From NCBI GenBank assembly GCA_963719875.1, contig CAVRDJ010000002.1:1860001-1924000 (forward strand): DNA of 64,000 nt, read 5' to 3'. The stretch comes from Palsa-360 sp963719875. GTDB lineage: Bacteria > Acidobacteriota > Terriglobia > Acidiferrales > UBA7541. Below the pieces are notes generated by a model. It saw only the letters and a program-made list of their open reading frames with translations. It made no database searches and was not told the origin of the DNA. Positions 60,959 to 64,000 of the stretch are shown here, in pieces. Position numbers and translations under genes: made by a program. Each line of letters opens with the position of its first letter. Position 1 is the stretch's first letter.

Positions 60959-61240
60959 CTAACTGGCGCTTCCATGCCGTGTGATCTCGTCCACAAGCGC
61001 CTTGGTCATGCAACCGCACCCCCGTATCTCAACCCCGCACCCGTGCATGTCCGTTAGCAATTTTTTTCCTGCGGGATCAACATAGCTCACCGCTTTCAGT
61101 TGAATTTGCAGCGAAGCGCCGGCCGGCGACGGCCGCTCCTTCCAGCAACGCTCAAGCTCCTTAACCCAGTCCCCAGAGAGTTTTCCCTCCAGCTCCCAGG
61201 TTTCGGCGGAATCCCCCTGCTTGATCGTAACTTTGAGCAT
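60959..61240 (-). CDS. STAS-like domain protein
   Basis: 93 residues after choosing the ATG at 61240, which follows AGGGGG. The sequence LKVTIKQGDSAETWELEGKL, then ASLQIQLKAVSYVDPAGKKLLTDMHGCG fits the STAS fold of anti-sigma antagonists; the VDPAG segment replaces the usual D-S-S/A phosphorylation motif, so partner-switching by phosphorylation is doubtful. It lies upstream of the ECF sigma gene on the same strand. Confidence 0.72.
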   Translation of the reverse strand: MLKVTIKQGDSAETWELEGKLSGDWVKELERCWKERPSPAGASLQIQLKAVSYVDPAGKKLLTDMHGCGVEIRGCGCMTKALVDEITRHGSAS

Positions 61241-61455
61241 TCCCCCTGCTATTTGTCTGAAAACGACGAATTCGGATCTTAACATGAATTGCAGATTGAT
61301 GGCCATTGTGCCGAAATGGAAACACAATAAGTAAACCACATATTTACAATGGATTACGGATATTCAAGCAATTTGGATGAAGGAATCCTAACAAATAGAC
61401 CGATTTGGGAGTGCCTATATGTGGGCAAGTGCCCAAATAGAGGCACCTACGTAGC

Positions 61456-63537
61456 CTATCGCTGGCGGTTTCTCACTACTCCCAGTTTGCGCATCTTTGA
61501 CTGCAGGGTGGTTCGCTTCATCCCCAGCCTCGCGGCGGCCCCGCGTGGGCCGGCTAGCACCCAGTTGGTGGCCTCAAGGGCTCGGAGGATGTGATCGCGC
61601 TCTGCAGCGCAGAGCGTGAGGTTGTCCGCGGCGGGTTCCGATGGGGGCTTGAGTTCGCTAAGCGGAACTCGAAGCACTGGACCGGGCGAGACGATTACCG
61701 CGCGCTCGATCAGGTTTTCCAATTCGCGGATGTTTCCAGGCCACGCGTAGCGCACGAGCAAGTCGAGCGTTTCGGCGGGAATCGTCTCCACCATGCGGTT
61801 CATGCGCCGGGCATGCTTCTCCACAAAGTAGCGCACCAGCGCGGGGATATCTTCTTGCCGCTCGCGCAAGGGCGGCAAGTGAAGAGGGAATACGCGCAAA
61901 CGATAGTAGAGATCGCTGCGGAAGGTTCGCGCGGCGACCATTTCGCCGAGATCGCGATTCGTCGCGGCTACCAGGCGGACATCCACGCGAATCGTTTGCG
62001 TGCTGCCCAATCGTTCAAACTCCTGTTCTTGAAGGACGCGCAGGAGCTTGGGCTGCAATTCGAGCGGGATATCGCCGACTTCATCGAGGAAAATTGTTCC
62101 GCCGTGCGCGAGCTCGAACCGGCCTATGCGCTGGGCGATCGCTCCCGTGAAGGCGCCGCGCTCGTGTCCAAACAATTCCGATTCGAGCAGGCCGGTGGGA
62201 ATCGCGGCACAATTGACTTTGACAAAGGTGCGTTCGCGCCGCGGACTTAAATTGTGAATCGCCCGGGCGATCAATTCCTTTCCAGTGCCTGTTTCCCCCG
62301 TGATGAGAACGGTCGAGTCGGTCGGCGCCACGGTCTCCGCTTGCTTCAGCACGGCGCGCAGCGACGCACCTTCGCCGACGATTTCGTCGAAATTCATTTC
62401 TGAGCGGATTTCGTCTTCGAGGTAGAGCTTTTCCTGCGCCAGTTTGTTTTTGAGCTCGGCGATTTCCTGAAAGGCGAGCGCGTTTTCCACGGCGATGGCT
62501 ACCTGACCCGCGACCTGAACGAGCAGATCCACGTCGCCTTGCTGAAACGCGGCGTCGCGCAGGCTCGCCAGGCTAAGCGTGCCCAGAGCGCGATGGTGCG
62601 AAATGAGCGGCATGCAAACGACGGATCGCACGCCTTCGGCCCGCATCAGGCGCGAGCTGGGGGAATCGAATTCTTCCATGGCGGCGCGGTCCAGAACCAG
62701 CGGCTGGCGGGTGCGGAAGGCTTTTCCGGTCATGGAGCCATCGAGGGGGACGAGCATTTCCTCGCGGATCAGTCCTTTTCCTTGCGGGAAATCCAGCGCC
62801 AGCACACGCATCTTGTTCGTCGCAGGCTCGAACAGGGCCAGGCTCGTGTATTCATGGTGGATCACCCGGCGCAGGGACGCCGAGATGGCGTTCAGAAGAT
62901 CGTGCAGGGCGAGCTTGGAGACCACGGCATTATTCACTTCGAGCAAAACGCGCAGCCGGTCACGCTCCCGCGCCAGTTGCCGCTGGTAAGCCTGCGCGCT
63001 CTCGAAATTCAACACGTTGTCCACCGCGACGGCGACTTGTCTGGCGACCTGTTGCAGGAACGCGATTTCACTCTTGGTGTGCTGGTGCGTCGTGCTCCTC
63101 CCAAAACTCATGACGCCGAGCCGGCGCTGCGCCGTGGTCAGCGGGAGCGAGCAAACCGATTTCACGCCATTCTCACGCATGTTTTGCAACAAGGCCGCGA
63201 ATGGCGTTTCCTTTTCCAGGTCATCCAGAATAAAAGGCTGCTGCGTTTCCCAGACCCAGCCGGAAGGTGTTTGGCCGACCTGGAATTCGGTCCCCAGGCG
63301 GGTTTTCCGGGGCATCTCGGACTCGAGGATGTGCAGGCGCATAACGTTGCGCGCGGGATCATGAAGAATCAGGTTCAGGTATTCGAAGTTCACTACCCTG
63401 TGCAGGCGCTCCGCCAGTTCGTGAAACAGCTCGCCGAGGTCGCGGTGCTGGGAGATCGCTTCGGCCACCTCCAGGAGCGCCTGATGCTGCGCCTCCGGAG
63501 AAGCGCCGGCTAGTTCGCGCGTGGGGACATCGCTCAT
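61456..63537 (-). CDS. Sigma-54-dependent transcription activator with two GAF domains
   Basis: 693 residues, layout as in FhlA: GAF 1 (about 20-170), GAF 2 (about 195-350), a helical linker, a AAA+ domain (about 380-610) with Walker A GETGTGKE, the sigma-54 contact loop GAFTGA and Walker B TIFLDEVGDI, and a Fis-type helix-turn-helix at the end (about 645-690; AAARLGMKRTTLQSKMRKLG). The GAF domains may sense a small molecule or redox state. No -24/-12 promoter was found nearby, so its targets are elsewhere. Confidence 0.93.
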   Translation of the reverse strand: MSDVPTRELAGASPEAQHQALLEVAEAISQHRDLGELFHELAERLHRVVNFEYLNLILHDPARNVMRLHILESEMPRKTRLGTEFQVGQTPSGWVWETQQPFILDDLEKETPFAALLQNMRENGVKSVCSLPLTTAQRRLGVMSFGRSTTHQHTKSEIAFLQQVARQVAVAVDNVLNFESAQAYQRQLARERDRLRVLLEVNNAVVSKLALHDLLNAISASLRRVIHHEYTSLALFEPATNKMRVLALDFPQGKGLIREEMLVPLDGSMTGKAFRTRQPLVLDRAAMEEFDSPSSRLMRAEGVRSVVCMPLISHHRALGTLSLASLRDAAFQQGDVDLLVQVAGQVAIAVENALAFQEIAELKNKLAQEKLYLEDEIRSEMNFDEIVGEGASLRAVLKQAETVAPTDSTVLITGETGTGKELIARAIHNLSPRRERTFVKVNCAAIPTGLLESELFGHERGAFTGAIAQRIGRFELAHGGTIFLDEVGDIPLELQPKLLRVLQEQEFERLGSTQTIRVDVRLVAATNRDLGEMVAARTFRSDLYYRLRVFPLHLPPLRERQEDIPALVRYFVEKHARRMNRMVETIPAETLDLLVRYAWPGNIRELENLIERAVIVSPGPVLRVPLSELKPPSEPAADNLTLCAAERDHILRALEATNWVLAGPRGAAARLGMKRTTLQSKMRKLGVVRNRQR

Positions 63538-63615
63538 AGGTCGGAGAATAGCACTCCGGTTCGCCGCGGCTCAACTCGCCGATGAATGCAAACCCCACTA
63601 GTGTTGGCAGGCCCA

Positions 63616-63687
63616 GTAGCGCGGGCTTCAGCCTGCGGGGTTTCGTCCATGCAAGGACTAACCCCCGCAGGCTGAAGCCCGCGCTAC
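63616..63687. repeat. 72-bp extragenic palindrome, GTAGCG family, copy 3
   Basis: Begins GTAGCGCGGGCTTCAGCCTG and ends CAGGCTGAAGCCCGCGCTAC. Same length and layout as the copies at 16313 and 59930. Confidence 0.85.
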
Positions 63688-63727
63688 TGGCGCCCTTTCG
63701 CGCTGGCTTTGAGAGATTCGGGCTCAG

Positions 63728-63994
63728 TTATTTCGGCAAGTTGGCGGGGTTGCGCACAACAGCAACGAGTTTTTGGATCTCCTCGCGGTAAGGCGCGAGG
63801 AATTTCTCATTCGCTCCATTGACGTCGCTCAATTGCTTTTCGAGAGGAGTCGGGGCGTGATCGGGGATAGGCGCGCCGCGATCGCGGGAGGCAGTGCCTG
63901 ACGCGGAATTTGGAACCACGGATTCAATAGCCTCGACGATGCCGCGGTATCTGCGGCCATCGAGCTTCATTTCGTCCGCGACAATCTGATCCAT
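63728..63994 (-). CDS. Small protein of unknown function, possibly running past the window edge
   Basis: At least 88 residues from an ATG at 63994. No signal peptide or known domain; the C-terminal part is a helix (APYREEIQKLVAVVRNPANLPK). Because only six bases of upstream sequence are available, the true start may lie outside the window. Confidence 0.45.
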   Translation of the reverse strand: MDQIVADEMKLDGRRYRGIVEAIESVVPNSASGTASRDRGAPIPDHAPTPLEKQLSDVNGANEKFLAPYREEIQKLVAVVRNPANLPK

Positions 63995-64000
63995 CGAAAT

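Overview
The window looks like chromosomal DNA of a soil or sediment member of the Acidobacteriota. The inference rests on gene content: three DUF6152 proteins and their usual partner family, a TonB-dependent receptor-like protein with an N-terminal carboxypeptidase-regulatory domain, many small secreted NTF2-like proteins, secreted beta-propellers, and several families of roughly 70-bp extragenic palindromes. No rRNA, tRNA, CRISPR array, prophage or plasmid function was recognised.

Positions 340-6915 form a compact redox/stress block: a secreted cytochrome c, a predicted fused cytochrome-porin of the outer membrane (Cyc2-like), a Crp/Fnr regulator with an N-terminal cysteine cluster, two small Cys-containing proteins, a zinc alcohol dehydrogenase and a double-domain UspA. 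Four promoters in this block carry paired GTGA-N6-TCAC operators, always 22 bp apart, with the promoter-proximal site centred about 41.5 bp before a predicted transcription start. The regulator's recognition helix (RETVTR) fits this half-site, so I propose an autoregulated class II regulon; it is the most interesting system in the window. Next to it lies a domesticated-looking, active-site-dead IS481-type integrase.

Positions 7998-33600 hold mostly periplasmic or secreted proteins: dienelactone hydrolase, a ModA-like binding protein, two GT39-type membrane glycosyltransferases, a large metallo-beta-lactamase-fold protein, a PQQ dehydrogenase with an unusual active site, a cytochrome c, two methyltransferases, beta-propellers, an alpha/beta hydrolase, and two copies of a two-gene DUF6152 module plus a solitary DUF6152 gene. 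Positions 33839-40763 hold a translationally coupled PHP-phosphoesterase/GT4 glycosyltransferase pair, a secreted protein of unknown function, a double NTF2 protein and the TonB-dependent receptor-like protein.

Positions 41344-53662 look like one operon: ABC ATPase, FtsX-type permease (frameshifted in this sequence), LolA-like protein, and a 2716-residue polyketide synthase with FAAL-KS-AT-DH-ER-KR-ACP layout. Its AT domain has lost the catalytic serine and a central segment, and there is no ACP between FAAL and KS. A lipid-like polyketide exported by the ABC/LolA-like components is a reasonable hypothesis.

Positions 53837-63994 hold a metallo-hydrolase, an HpaB-type flavin monooxygenase, a VOC protein, a MltB-type lytic transglycosylase, class I fumarase, an ECF sigma factor, a STAS-like protein, a two-GAF sigma-54 activator, and a small gene at the window edge.
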